From: Opitutus sp. GAS368
GTDB lineage: Bacteria; Verrucomicrobiota; Verrucomicrobiia; Opitutales; Opitutaceae
DNA: 64,000 nt
Assembly (NCBI RefSeq): GCF_900104925.1
Contig: NZ_LT629735.1
Location: forward strand, 1,582,291 to 1,646,290
Direction: 5' to 3'
The position numbers and the translations under genes are program-made. A model generated the notes under the pieces. That model was given only the letters and a program-made list of their open reading frames with translations. It ran no database searches and was not told the origin of the DNA. Each line of letters opens with the position of its first letter. The first letter of the stretch is position 1. Of the stretch, positions 27,159 through 35,976 are shown in pieces.

Positions 27159-27785
27159 ATGAGCTATAAATCCATTCAAAACCCGCGTCAGCGGCCGCGC
27201 CGAAGCCCGAAGGGCGAAGGCGGGCGCTGCCCCTGGGCCGAGGCCGAACTCCAGCACCATTACCATGACACCGAGTGGGGCGTGCCGTCGCACGACGACC
27301 GCCACCTGTTCGAGATGCTCATCCTGGAGGGCGCGCAGGCCGGGCTGAGCTGGTCGACCATCCTGAAAAAGCGGGAGAACTACCGCGCGGCCTACCACAG
27401 CTTCGACGCCACCCGCATCGCCCGCTACACCGCCAAGGACCAGGCCCGCCTGCTCGCCAACGCCGGCATCGTGCGCAACCGCCTCAAGGTCGGGGCTTCC
27501 GTGCTCAACGCCCGTGCGTTCCTCGCCGTGCAGGCGGAGTTCGGCCGCTTCGATCGCTATCTCTGGGCCTTTGTCGGCGGTCGGCCGATCCAGCACAATC
27601 TGAAGAAGCACACCCAGATTCCCGTTCGCACCGCGGAGTCCGACGCGCTGAGCAAGGATCTGAAGCTCCGCGGCTTCAAATTCGTCGGCACCACGATCTG
27701 CTACGCGTTCATGCAGGCGACCGGCCTGGTCAACGACCACCTCGTCACCTGCCCGCGGCACGCCGCCTGCGCGAAGCTGGCCTGA
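27159..27785 (+). CDS. tag: DNA-3-methyladenine glycosylase I
   Basis: Base-excision repair enzyme removing 3-methyladenine. Zinc-snap residues are visible: C24 in GGRCPW, a histidine in HHYHDTEWG, and the C-terminal DHLVTCPRHAAC. The substrate pocket includes FEMLILEGAQAGLSWSTIL, with the conserved Glu. The central KTIGFVFVGTTICYAFMQA-type block reads FKFVGTTICYAFMQATG here. About 208 aa from MSYKS; a GTG 15 bp upstream is the alternative. The recA-like operator precedes it, consistent with damage induction. Confidence 0.93.
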   Translation: MSYKSIQNPRQRPRRSPKGEGGRCPWAEAELQHHYHDTEWGVPSHDDRHLFEMLILEGAQAGLSWSTILKKRENYRAAYHSFDATRIARYTAKDQARLLANAGIVRNRLKVGASVLNARAFLAVQAEFGRFDRYLWAFVGGRPIQHNLKKHTQIPVRTAESDALSKDLKLRGFKFVGTTICYAFMQATGLVNDHLVTCPRHAACAKLA

Positions 27786-27806
27786 CGCGTGTAGTGGATT
27801 GCGTTG

Positions 27807-27889
27807 TTGCAGGGCGGGATCACCGCATCCCGCCTCGAACGTGATATTATGTTCGAACGCCGGCGGGATGCGGTGATCCCGCCCTGCAA
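27807..27889. repeat. REP-type inverted pair, GGGCGGGATCACC family
   Basis: TTGCAGGGCGGGATCACCGC faces GCGGTGATCCCGCCCTGCAA around TCGAAC-N10-GTTCGA. It is nearly identical to elements at 57.94 and 59.71 kb. It lies between the glycosylase and an EamA transporter gene. Confidence 0.8.
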
Positions 27890-27962
27890 TTTCAAGCCCG
27901 GCCAATGTCCTTCCGTCTTGGGCTTGCGCTACCGAGGCGCAGTCATCACACCTCGCGGCTTC

Positions 27963-28859
27963 ATGCCCTGGATTGCCGCCAGCCTCCTGTCCGCGCTGTT
28001 CCTCGGATGCTACGAACTGGGCACCAAGCACGCCGTGCGCGACAACGCCGTGCTGCCGGTGCTGTTTTTCGCCAATGTCTGCAGCGCCACGGTCTGGGCC
28101 GTCCTCCTCGCCGGGGCCGCCGTCGCGCCGGGCTTGCTGCCCGCCGGGCTCCTCGTGGCCCCGCTGACCGGGCACCAGCACCTGCTGCTGCTGGGCAAGT
28201 CGGCCCTCGTGGCGGCTTCGTGGGTCTGCAGTTATTTCGCGATCAAGCACCTGCCGGTATCCCTCGCCTCGCCCGTGCGCGCCACCGGCCCGATGTGGAC
28301 CCTCCTCGGCGCCGTGCTGGTGCTGGGCGAGCGGCCAAGTGCGCTGGAGGGCGTCGGCATCGCGATCACGCTGGCGTCGTTTGTCGGCCTGTCGTTCGCG
28401 GGGCAGCGCGAGGGCATCCACTTCCACCGCGACCAGTGGTTCGGCTTCCTGCTCGCGGGCACGCTGCTGGGCGCGCTGAGCGGGCTCTACGACAAGTTCC
28501 TGCTGGGCCGGGCGGGGTTTTCCGCGGCGACCGTCCAATGCTGGTTCTCGATCTACCTCGCCGCGCTCTTCCTGCCGCTGGCCGTCGGCTGGAAGCTGCG
28601 GCTCTGGTCCCGCCAAGTCTTTCACTGGCGCTGGAGCATCCTGGTCGTCTCCTTCGCGCTGTTGCTCGCCGACTTCGTCTACTTTGACGCCCTGCGCAAC
28701 CCCGCCGCCCTCGTCTCGCTCGTTTCCAGCCTGCGTCGCGGCAGCACGCTGGTGGCGTTCGCGGGCGGGCTGTGGCTGTTCGGCGAGGTCCCCAGCCGCC
28801 AGAAATTCCTGGCCGTGCTCGGCGTGCTCACCGGCATCGTCCTGACGATCCTCGGCTAG
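27963..28859 (+). CDS. EamA-family (DMT) membrane transporter
   Basis: Drug/metabolite-transporter superfamily protein with about ten membrane helices and two EamA repeats. Each repeat ends with the typical pattern: VRATGPMWTLLGAVLVLGER in the first and SLRRGSTLVAFAGGLWLFGEV in the second. 298 aa. The start is the ATG before PWIAASLL; the longer reading frame upstream runs through a REP element and is not credible. Substrate unknown. Confidence 0.88.
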   Translation: MPWIAASLLSALFLGCYELGTKHAVRDNAVLPVLFFANVCSATVWAVLLAGAAVAPGLLPAGLLVAPLTGHQHLLLLGKSALVAASWVCSYFAIKHLPVSLASPVRATGPMWTLLGAVLVLGERPSALEGVGIAITLASFVGLSFAGQREGIHFHRDQWFGFLLAGTLLGALSGLYDKFLLGRAGFSAATVQCWFSIYLAALFLPLAVGWKLRLWSRQVFHWRWSILVVSFALLLADFVYFDALRNPAALVSLVSSLRRGSTLVAFAGGLWLFGEVPSRQKFLAVLGVLTGIVLTILG

Positions 28860-28866
28860 GGCGCCG

Positions 28867-29394
28867 TCACGCCCGGCCGGTCAGCAGCAGCGTGATGAAG
28901 CTCGCGAACAGGCCGAGGATGAACGTCATGTAGGCGAGCCGCAGGTAACGGTATTTCTTCTGCGCGAGGAAGACCCCGAGCGTGTAGATTTCTCGCACCT
29001 GCACCTGAAAGACCCGCGAGGGGTCGTTCATCACCTGCTCCATTTCCTCCTCAAACTGCTCGTAGGTCAGGCCGATGAAATCGCCGAAGAACAGCAGGTT
29101 GAACTGCGGGCTCTGCACGTCCGGCACCGCGGCGTGGCGGCCGGAGAACGGCAGCTTGGGCATGACCGCGTAGGCCGCGAGCAGGATGGTGAGCAGGCTG
29201 AAGCCGATCAGCACCAGCAGCGGGGCCTGCGAGCCGGCCTTCATGGCCTGCGGCGCCGCGAGGGTGACGACAATCGACGCCATCGTGAGGAGCATGTTGG
29301 CCTTGAGGTCGGCCATGCTGCTCAGCTGCATGTGGTGGACGCGGGTCTGCTGGAGCAGGTAGTTGATCTCGTTGCCGGAGGAATTGATTTTCAT
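28867..29394 (-). CDS. PycTM-like (DUF5706) membrane protein
   Basis: A 175-residue membrane protein resembling the Pycsar-effector (PycTM/DUF5706) family. A predicted helix starts ADLKANMLLTMASIVVTLAA, a second is LLVLIGFSLLTILLAAYAVM; then a loop NLLFFGDFIGLTYEQFEEEM, a helix KKYRYLRLAYM and a final membrane helix. In Pycsar defence such proteins respond to cyclic UMP or CMP, but no cyclase gene is nearby. Assignment is by pattern and needs a profile search. Divergent from a 90-aa membrane protein. Confidence 0.6.
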   Translation of the reverse strand: MKINSSGNEINYLLQQTRVHHMQLSSMADLKANMLLTMASIVVTLAAPQAMKAGSQAPLLVLIGFSLLTILLAAYAVMPKLPFSGRHAAVPDVQSPQFNLLFFGDFIGLTYEQFEEEMEQVMNDPSRVFQVQVREIYTLGVFLAQKKYRYLRLAYMTFILGLFASFITLLLTGRA

Positions 29395-29523
29395 GGGCGC
29401 GGCGGGGTGGGCCGGTTGGACGGCGGTCAGGCTTGGCGGTGCGGGCGCCGGCCGCGAGAGTTTTTCCACGGTCCCGGCCGCCGCAGGCTGGCGTTTTGGC
29501 CCGGCCGGGCTAGGTTGGCGGCG

Positions 29524-29796
29524 ATGTTCGCCAACCTCCTCCAGTGGATCACCCGCCGCGGCCCGGATGCGCCGGACTACGCCTTCGTGGAGGAGGTGCA
29601 CGCGAGCCGCCCGGTGCCGCGCGACCCGCGGGTGGAGAAACTGATCCTCATCTGCTGGGGCCTGATCGCGGTGAAACACGTGGCGGTCATCTGGGCGGTG
29701 CACCACTACGCCGTGCCGTTCCACCAGCTGTGGATCAACGTGCCGACGTTTCTGCTCGGGCTGCTCGCCACCCTCGCCTACTACTGGCACGAGTAA
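29524..29796 (+). CDS. Small membrane protein, unknown
   Basis: A 90-residue protein with two predicted helices (LILICWGLIAVKHVAVIWAV and FLLGLLATLAYYW) after a charged N-terminus, FVEEVHASRPVPRDPRVEK. It starts at ATG before FANLLQW. I recognise no family. It is divergent from the PycTM-like gene, 129 bp apart, so they may share a control region. Confidence 0.6.
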   Translation: MFANLLQWITRRGPDAPDYAFVEEVHASRPVPRDPRVEKLILICWGLIAVKHVAVIWAVHHYAVPFHQLWINVPTFLLGLLATLAYYWHE

Positions 29797-30093
29797 GGTG
29801 GCGGTCACTTCTTGCCCGGCTGGCAGAGGCCGGACGTGGTCAGCTCGAAGTCGGCCCGGGCCCGGACTTCGTGGAACCTGAGCAAAACGGGCTCGGCGTC
29901 GCGGTCGCGCCACGAGGCGCTGCAGCGTGGGGCCCAGGCCGTGGAGCGTCATGAGCGGACGGGCCTGGGGGTTGGGGTGCCGCCGGACCCATGGTCCGGC
30001 GGCCGGGGTGGGAACCGGCGCGGGGCCGGCTTATTCCCGGGCGGAAATATTTTCATTCTGGCCTCGATGCCCACTCTGCGGGATTCTGGCGGC
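29797..30093. other. Gap with possible coding relic on the minus strand
   Basis: No intact gene. Read on the minus strand, one frame gives WRDRDAEPVLLRFHEVRARA followed by DFELTTSGLCQPGKK and a stop. It looks like the end of a protein, but the frame has a stop a little upstream and no start. Otherwise nothing is recognised. Confidence 0.25.
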
Positions 30094-30543
30094 ATGGCAA
30101 ACGTTCCCGGTCTCCGCAGCCCCTACCTCAAGGTCGGCCGCCTGGTTTACTTCGGCCGCATGCTCGACAAGATCCGCCTCCACGCCGCCGGCCGGCTGCC
30201 CGCCGCCGATTACGCCGCGAATTTGGGCAAGGGGTTCGACGGCCGCTGCTGCAATTTCCTGCGCATCCACTACGACGCGCTCAAGGCCCGCGTGCTGGCC
30301 GGCGGCGCGGACGAGAAGCTCCTCGCCTGGTGCCACCAAACGGGCGGGCCGCGCACCGACGAGGAGTGCGAGATCTGGAACGGTTTCATGATGAAGCGCG
30401 GCTGGCGCGACGCCGGCGCCGAGGTGCTCGCCAAGCGCATCAAGGAGAGCGCACTCGAGGCGGCGCCCGTCATGACCATGTTCGACTACCTCGATTTCGA
30501 CGAGGGGCGCGATCCCGTCGGCACCCGCGCCTGGGAGCAGTGA
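30094..30543 (+). CDS. DUF5069-family protein
   Basis: Small cytosolic protein of the DUF5069 family, found mainly in PVC-group bacteria; function unknown. It has VPGLRSPYLKVGRLVYFGRM then LDKIRLHAAGRLP, the central GFDGRCCNFLRIHYDAL, and the C-terminal FDYLDFDEGRDP. 149 aa from MANVPG; an ATG nine codons upstream is possible. It ends 1 nt before the penicillin-acylase start, so the two are likely cotranscribed. A diverged paralogue is at 54.5 kb. Confidence 0.85.
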   Translation: MANVPGLRSPYLKVGRLVYFGRMLDKIRLHAAGRLPAADYAANLGKGFDGRCCNFLRIHYDALKARVLAGGADEKLLAWCHQTGGPRTDEECEIWNGFMMKRGWRDAGAEVLAKRIKESALEAAPVMTMFDYLDFDEGRDPVGTRAWEQ

Positions 30544-30544
30544 T

Positions 30545-32941
30545 ATGGCCGCCTGGCGCACCCGCCTCCGCTGGTTGTCCGCCGTGCTCGGCGGGCTGGC
30601 GCTGCTGGTGGCCGCAGCGGTGGCCTGGGGCTGGTGGCAGCTGCGCGGCAGCCTGCCGCCGCTGGACGGCGAACGGACGGTCGCCGGCCTCACGGCGCCG
30701 GTGAAGATCGAGCGCGACGCCGCGAGCGTGCCGACGCTCACCGGCGCGACCCGGCGCGACGTGGCCCGCGCCACGGGTTATCTCCACGCGCAGGACCGGT
30801 TTTTCCAGATGGATCTGTTGCGCCGGCGTGGCGCGGGCGAACTCTCCGAGCTGTTCGGGACGGTCGCCGTCGACCTCGACAAAAGCGCACGCCTCCACGG
30901 TTTCCGGCGCACCGCCACGCAGGTGGTGGCGTCGGCCGGCTCCGCCGAGCGCGCCGTGCTCACCGCCTACACCGAGGGGGTCAACGCCGGCCTCGCCGCG
31001 CTCGGAAATGTCCCGTGGGAATACCTGGTCCTGCGTACGGCACCGCAGCCCTGGCGCGAGGAGGACTCCGTGCTCTGCATCTACGCCATGTGGTTCGACC
31101 TGCAGGACTCCCGGGGTTCCTTCGAGCTGAACCGCGACGCCCTTCGCGTGACACTGGGCTCGGCCACGATGGATTTCCTCGCCCCGCGCGGCAATTCCTG
31201 GGACGCCGCGCTCGACGGCAGCACCTTTGCCCCGGCCCCGCCGCCGGCCCTGCGCTTCGAGGCGCCGGCGGCCGACCCCGCGGCCGGTTTCGCCGCGCTC
31301 GAGCCGGCCGGCAAGGAAGTGGTCGGCTCCAACGCCTTCGCGCTCAGTGGCGCGCACACGGCGACCGGCGCCGCCCTCGTGGCGAATGACATGCACCTCA
31401 ACCTCGGCGTGCCCCACGTCTGGTATCGCGCCGTGTTCCAGTGGACGGATGCGACCGCGCCGCGCCGCGTGGTGGGCGTCACCCTGCCGGGCCTGCCCTT
31501 CATGGTCGTCGGCAGCAACGGCCACGTCGCCTGGGGCTTCACCGACGCCTACGTCGACACGTCGGATGTCATCACCATCGCGACCGAGATCACGGCGAAC
31601 AGCTTCTACAAGACCCCGGACGGCTGGAAGGAAATCGAGGAGCGCAAGGAGGAGATCCGGGTGAAGGGCGAAAAGCCCGTGCCGTTCACCGCCCGCTGGA
31701 CCCGGTGGGGCCCGGTCATCGACGGCCCCAAGGACGGCCACGGCCTGGTCCTGCGCTGGAGCGCCCACGACGCCGAGGCCACCAACCTGCATTTTCTGGA
31801 CATGGAAACCGCGCTCACCACGGCCGAAGGCCTCGCGGTCGCCCACCACGCCAGCTTTCCCAATGAAAACATCATCATCGGGGACACCGCGGGCGACATC
31901 GCCTGGACCATCCTCGGCCGGGTGCCGCGTCGCGTCGGTTACGACGGCCGCGTGCCGGTGTCGTGGGGCTATGGCGACCGCCGCTGGGACGGCTACCTGA
32001 AACCGGAGGAGATCCCGGTGATCACCAACCCGGCGGAAGGCGCCCTCTGGACCGCCAACAACCGCGCGGTCGGCGGCGAGGCCTACGCCAAGCTGGGCGA
32101 CAGCGGCTATGATGACGGTGCCCGCGGCGGCCAGATCCGCGACGACCTGCGCGCCTTGCTCGCTTCCGGCCGGAAAGCCGTGCCGGCCGACCTGCTCGCC
32201 ATCCAGCTCGACGACCGCGCGCTGTTCCTCGACCGCTGGCAGAAATTCCTGCTCGCGGTGCTGGACGACCAGGCTGTCGCCCAAAACCCGTCCCGCGCCG
32301 CCCTGCGCGACGCTGTGCGCACCTGGTCCGGCCGCGCCGACACCGGCTCGGTCGCCTACCGGGTGGTGCGGTCGTTCCGCCTGCATGTCGCCGAGCGCAC
32401 CTTCGCGCCCTTCGCCGAGCAGGCGCAGCGGGAATATCCCGCCTTCTCCTGGCACGGTTTCCGGTATGAGGACGCCCTCTGGCTGCTGGTGCACGCGCGT
32501 CCGGCCAAGCTGCTCACTCCCGCCCAGCCCTCGTGGGCCGCGCTGCTCCTCGCCGCGGCGGACGACGTCACGGCCGACGTGGCGAAGACCGGCGGCTCGC
32601 TCGCGCACTTCACCTGGGGCGCGCGCAACACGCTGGCCATGCAACACCCCTTCGGCCGCTTCCTGCCCGCTGCCGTCGCCCGGCTGCTCGACATGCCGGC
32701 GGTGCAACTGCCCGGGGACAGCGACATGCCGCGCGTGCTGGGCCCGCGCTTCGGCCAGTCCGAGCGGCTCGTCGTGTCGCCCGGCCACGAGGCGGAGGGC
32801 ATCTTCGAGATGCCCGGCGGGCAGAGCGGCCACCCGCTGTCCCCTTACTACCGCGCCGGGCACGAGGCGTGGGTGCAGGGCGCGGCGACCCCGCTGCTGC
32901 CCGGGCCCGCGCAACACACCCTGACCCTCAAGCCGCAGTAG
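30545..32941 (+). CDS. Penicillin-acylase-family Ntn hydrolase
   Basis: Self-processing N-terminal-nucleophile amidase anchored by an N-terminal helix (LSAVLGGLALLVAAAVAWGW). The autocleavage site is in VGSNAFALSG, where Ser becomes the nucleophile. Other family blocks are LHAQDRFFQMDLLRRRGAGE, LVANDMHLNL, PGLPFMVVGSNGHVAWGFT, VHDASFPNENIII-type AHHASFPNENIIIGDTAG, and the C-terminal QSGHPLSPYY. 798 aa, normal. The natural substrate could be acyl-homoserine lactones or amides; sequence cannot decide. Confidence 0.9.
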   Translation: MAAWRTRLRWLSAVLGGLALLVAAAVAWGWWQLRGSLPPLDGERTVAGLTAPVKIERDAASVPTLTGATRRDVARATGYLHAQDRFFQMDLLRRRGAGELSELFGTVAVDLDKSARLHGFRRTATQVVASAGSAERAVLTAYTEGVNAGLAALGNVPWEYLVLRTAPQPWREEDSVLCIYAMWFDLQDSRGSFELNRDALRVTLGSATMDFLAPRGNSWDAALDGSTFAPAPPPALRFEAPAADPAAGFAALEPAGKEVVGSNAFALSGAHTATGAALVANDMHLNLGVPHVWYRAVFQWTDATAPRRVVGVTLPGLPFMVVGSNGHVAWGFTDAYVDTSDVITIATEITANSFYKTPDGWKEIEERKEEIRVKGEKPVPFTARWTRWGPVIDGPKDGHGLVLRWSAHDAEATNLHFLDMETALTTAEGLAVAHHASFPNENIIIGDTAGDIAWTILGRVPRRVGYDGRVPVSWGYGDRRWDGYLKPEEIPVITNPAEGALWTANNRAVGGEAYAKLGDSGYDDGARGGQIRDDLRALLASGRKAVPADLLAIQLDDRALFLDRWQKFLLAVLDDQAVAQNPSRAALRDAVRTWSGRADTGSVAYRVVRSFRLHVAERTFAPFAEQAQREYPAFSWHGFRYEDALWLLVHARPAKLLTPAQPSWAALLLAAADDVTADVAKTGGSLAHFTWGARNTLAMQHPFGRFLPAAVARLLDMPAVQLPGDSDMPRVLGPRFGQSERLVVSPGHEAEGIFEMPGGQSGHPLSPYYRAGHEAWVQGAATPLLPGPAQHTLTLKPQ

Positions 32942-32942
32942 T

Positions 32943-33005
32943 TTCTCCTGCTTTTCTGTTCTCGGTCCTCTGTCTTCCGTCCGCCGCTCTCCGTCCTCCG
33001 CCACC
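32943..33005 (+). repeat. Heptamer array abutting upp
   Basis: The gap is a run of 7-mers ending GGTCCTC TGTCTTC, CGTCCGC CGCTCTC, CGTCCTC CGCCACC and then the ATG of upp. The unit is the TCCTCYG type. The whole gap between stop and start is made of it. Confidence 0.6.
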
Positions 33006-33623
33006 ATGTCCCTCCACGTTCTCTCCCACCCGCTCGGCGCCCACGTGCTCACCCACCTGCGCGACAAGACCACCAAGCCCGCCCTCTTCCGCACGCTGAG
33101 CTACCAGATCTCCCTGCTGCTCGCCCTCGAGGCCACCCGCGACCTCGCCACCGAGAAAAAATCCATCGACACGCCGCTCGAGCCCTTCACCGGCCTCGTG
33201 CTCGCCAAGCCCCTCGTCGTCGTTCCGATTCTCCGCGCCGGCCTCGGCATGCTGCAGCCGTTCCACGACGTCTTCCCCGATGTCTCCGTCGGCTATGTCG
33301 GCCTCGAGCGCGACCACACGACCGCCGTGGCGCGCAGCTATTACTGCAAGCTCCCGCCGCTCGCCAACACCCGCACGATCATTGTCGACCCCATGCTCGC
33401 CACCGGCGGCTCGGCGGCGCAGGCCGTCGATGTCGTCAAGGCCGCCGGCGGCAAGGAGCTCGTCTTTGTGTGCATCGTCGCCTCCCCCGAGGGCGTCGCG
33501 ACGATGCAGCAGGCCCACCCCGAGGTGGCGATCTACACCGGCGCGCTCGACCGCACCCTCAACGCGAAGAAATACATCCTGCCCGGCCTCGGCGATTTCG
33601 GCGACCGGCTCTACGGGACCTGA
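33006..33623 (+). CDS. upp: Uracil phosphoribosyltransferase
   Basis: Salvages uracil with PRPP to give UMP. The PRPP loop is IIVDPMLATGGSAA; PILRAGLGMLQ and the C-terminal uracil-site YILPGLGDFGDRLYGT are intact. An N-terminal hook, HPLGAHVLTHLRDKTT, is typical. 205 aa, normal. A small unknown gene follows after 6 nt and probably shares the transcript. Confidence 0.95.
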   Translation: MSLHVLSHPLGAHVLTHLRDKTTKPALFRTLSYQISLLLALEATRDLATEKKSIDTPLEPFTGLVLAKPLVVVPILRAGLGMLQPFHDVFPDVSVGYVGLERDHTTAVARSYYCKLPPLANTRTIIVDPMLATGGSAAQAVDVVKAAGGKELVFVCIVASPEGVATMQQAHPEVAIYTGALDRTLNAKKYILPGLGDFGDRLYGT

Positions 33624-33629
33624 TTCACG

Positions 33630-34112
33630 ATGAAGGTGGGCCTGAAAAAGGCGAAGGACGGCCGCCCGACGGTCACCTTTGTGCGCGCCGACGGCTCCAG
33701 CACCACCGGCCGGCTGGGCGCGGGCGACTTCGGCCCGGTGCATGACCTCACGCATTACGCGGTCGAGATGACCCTCGGTCTGCAGCAGGGTTTCTACGGC
33801 CTGCTGGCCGCGGGCTGGAATATCACCGACTTCGAGGAAAAGGGCACCGCCGCCCGCCTGCCGGACGAGGCCATCGTGGCCGAGTGCATCGTCGGCCAGC
33901 TCACCAACACCGTGTTGGGCGGCCCGGAAGTCACGACCGCCGATTTCAGCTGGCTGGTGCGCGAAGCTGTCCGCGCGCAGCGACCCGCCGCCGCCGTGCC
34001 CGCCATTGACGACGCCGCGTTCCGCACGATGCGCGAACGTCTCGCCGTTCTCCTCACCCGCTGGCGCGCCCTGCCGCCGGGCGAAACGCTCGAGCTGCCC
34101 TGGCCGGCCTGA
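33630..34112 (+). CDS. Conserved hypothetical protein
   Basis: A 160-residue cytosolic protein. It has an N-terminal beta-rich part (GLKKAKDGRPTVTFVRADGS), then HDLTHYAVEMTLGLQQGFYG with two histidines and a helical C-terminal half rich in arginine and alanine. No family is recognised with confidence. Its position 6 nt after upp suggests cotranscription, not necessarily a shared role. Confidence 0.7.
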   Translation: MKVGLKKAKDGRPTVTFVRADGSSTTGRLGAGDFGPVHDLTHYAVEMTLGLQQGFYGLLAAGWNITDFEEKGTAARLPDEAIVAECIVGQLTNTVLGGPEVTTADFSWLVREAVRAQRPAAAVPAIDDAAFRTMRERLAVLLTRWRALPPGETLELPWPA

Positions 34113-34149
34113 GGTGCGTTTGCAAAATGCGAAACGGCCGCTTCTCCAA

Positions 34150-34224
34150 CTGTAGGAGGGGCTTTATGCCCCGATTCTGCTGACGGAGATATCATCCCAT
34201 CGGGGCGTAAAGCCCCTCCTACAG
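34150..34224. repeat. REP-type inverted pair, CTGTAGGAGGGGC family
   Basis: CTGTAGGAGGGGCTTTATGC faces GCGTAAAGCCCCTCCTACAG. Same TGTAGG...CCTACA ends as other elements but a different core. It sits between convergent genes. Confidence 0.75.
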
Positions 34225-34240
34225 CTTTTGCCAACACTCG

Positions 34241-34945
34241 CTAGTCCACCCAGCCGCCGGTCGCCTGCAGCGATGTGGGATCGCCGCGCCGCGTGATCCA
34301 CACCGCCAGCGCCTGGCGGGTGACGCCTGGCTCGGCCTTTCGCGGCAGCTTCAGTTCCGCCGCGCCGTCGCGGAGTGGCGCCACGGTCAGTGCCAGCGCG
34401 ACAAACTCGTGGTGCAACGTGCGCCCTTCGTTTTCCCCGGCCTTGACGCCGGACACGATCCCGCCGCCGAGCAAGGCCACATGGACCTCATAATCGCCGG
34501 CCGCGGCGAACGTCACCCGGCACGCGCCGTCGTCCGCATATTCCACCGCCAGGAGGCCGGTCTTCCCCGCGGACGCGGATGGCGGCGTGCTCCGCCGCCA
34601 CTCCGCACCATCGAGCACGAAGCCGGGCGTGTAGACCGTGTCGCTGCCCCACGCGGCGGAGTAGGCGTATTGGCGCGCGGTGAATTCCTTGCTGGCGAAA
34701 CGGTCGCGCCAGCCGAGGTGATCCCAGTAGACGACGTGAAAGGCCACCGGCACGAAATCGCGCCACAAGCCGGGCGCATCGCGCAGGCTGCCGAGCCACT
34801 CCTCGGCCGGCGGGCAGCTGCTGCAGCCTTCCGAGGTGTAGAGCTCGAGCAGGTGCGTGCGGCCCTCGCCGCTGGTGAAATGGAGCGGGGCCGCCGCGAG
34901 CGGGGCGGCCAGCAGGACGGGCAGGAGCAGCAAACGCATGGCCAT
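34241..34945 (-). CDS. Secreted DUF1223 thioredoxin-like protein
   Basis: Exported protein of the DUF1223 family, which has a thioredoxin-like fold and unknown function. Signal peptide RLLLLPVLLAAPLAAAP. The family CxxC region is LYTSEGCSSCPPAEEWL, then VAFHVVYWDHLGWRDRFAS and YTPGFVLDG. About 234 aa from MAMRLL; the second Met two codons on is equally likely. The C-terminal domain is beta-rich. Divergent from the rRNA-methyltransferase-like gene. Confidence 0.87.
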   Translation of the reverse strand: MAMRLLLLPVLLAAPLAAAPLHFTSGEGRTHLLELYTSEGCSSCPPAEEWLGSLRDAPGLWRDFVPVAFHVVYWDHLGWRDRFASKEFTARQYAYSAAWGSDTVYTPGFVLDGAEWRRSTPPSASAGKTGLLAVEYADDGACRVTFAAAGDYEVHVALLGGGIVSGVKAGENEGRTLHHEFVALALTVAPLRDGAAELKLPRKAEPGVTRQALAVWITRRGDPTSLQATGGWVD

Positions 34946-35018
34946 GAGAGTGCACAACCCCGCCCGGCATTCCATTTTTTCGTGTTCATCGGCGCGAATC
35001 GCCGCCAAGTTGCGCCCC

Positions 35019-35912
35019 ATGACCATCGATCGCCCGGGCCTCATCGTCGCCGACGGCTGGAAGGACTACCAGCTGCTCGACTGCGGCCTGGGCATGAAGC
35101 ACGAGCAGTGGGGTCCCTACACCCTCGTGCGCCCCGACCCGCAGATCATCTGGCCACGCACCGGCGGCAACGGCCGCTGGGAAAACTGGGACGGCTTCTA
35201 CCACCGTAGCGAGACCGGCGGCGGCAAATGGGAATACCGCAAGCCCCTGCCCGACCACTGGTCCATCCGCTACGGCAACCTGACGTTCAAGATCCACCCG
35301 ACCAGCTTCAAGCACACCGGGCTCTTCCCCGAGCAGGCCGTCAACTGGGACTGGTTCACCGCGCGCATCAAGGCCGCGAAGGCCGCCGGCCGCGAGGTGA
35401 GCGTGCTCAACCTCTTCGGCTACACCGGCGCCGCCTCCGTCGCCGCGGCCGCCGCCGGCGCGAGTGTCTGCCACGTCGACGCCGCCGAGGGCATGGTCAA
35501 GTGGTGCAAGGAAAACGCCGCGCTCTCCGGCCTGGCCGAGGCGCCCGTCCGCTACATCACCGACGACTGCCTCAAGTTCGTCCGCCGCGAGATCAAGCGC
35601 GGCCGCAAATACGACGCCATCATCATGGACCCGCCGACCTACGGCCGCGGCAGCACCGGTGAGATGTGGAAACTCGAGGACCACCTCTGGGAGCTGCTGA
35701 AGGAGTGCCAGGAGGTGCTGAGCGACCGCCCCGTCTTCGTCCTCATCAACGCCTACACCGCGCGCCTCTCGCCGACCGTCGTCGTCAACCTGCTCGCCGG
35801 CCTCCTGTCCGGCGCCGGCGGCCGCATTTCCGGCGGCGAGGTCGGCCTGCCCATCCGCCGCGACGGCAAGGTTCTCCCCTGCGGCATCTTCGGCCGCTGG
35901 GAAGCCACCTAA
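35019..35912 (+). CDS. RlmI/RlmK-like class I SAM methyltransferase
   Basis: S-adenosylmethionine-dependent methyltransferase with the fold of 23S rRNA cytosine methyltransferases. SAM motif I is VLNLFGYTGAASVAAAAAGA, the acidic motif VCHVDAAEGMVKW, and motif IV is DAIIMDPPTYGRGS. 297 aa, but no PUA domain is seen at the N-terminus, so it may be a free-standing catalytic domain. The substrate is unproven. The start is the ATG before TIDRPGLIV. Confidence 0.85.
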   Translation: MTIDRPGLIVADGWKDYQLLDCGLGMKHEQWGPYTLVRPDPQIIWPRTGGNGRWENWDGFYHRSETGGGKWEYRKPLPDHWSIRYGNLTFKIHPTSFKHTGLFPEQAVNWDWFTARIKAAKAAGREVSVLNLFGYTGAASVAAAAAGASVCHVDAAEGMVKWCKENAALSGLAEAPVRYITDDCLKFVRREIKRGRKYDAIIMDPPTYGRGSTGEMWKLEDHLWELLKECQEVLSDRPVFVLINAYTARLSPTVVVNLLAGLLSGAGGRISGGEVGLPIRRDGKVLPCGIFGRWEAT

Positions 35913-35976
35913 AACGAAACCTGAGAACTGAAACCTGAGACCTGAGTATTAAACACCCAAAACCCCTTGACCACTC

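Noticed and set aside
28867-29796. Complete Pycsar defence operon
   Set aside because: No nucleotide cyclase is present next to the PycTM-like gene; the neighbour is only a small membrane protein.
30470-33094. 874-residue minus-strand open frame opposite penicillin acylase
   Set aside because: Shadow of a real Ntn hydrolase; no motif in the antisense translation.
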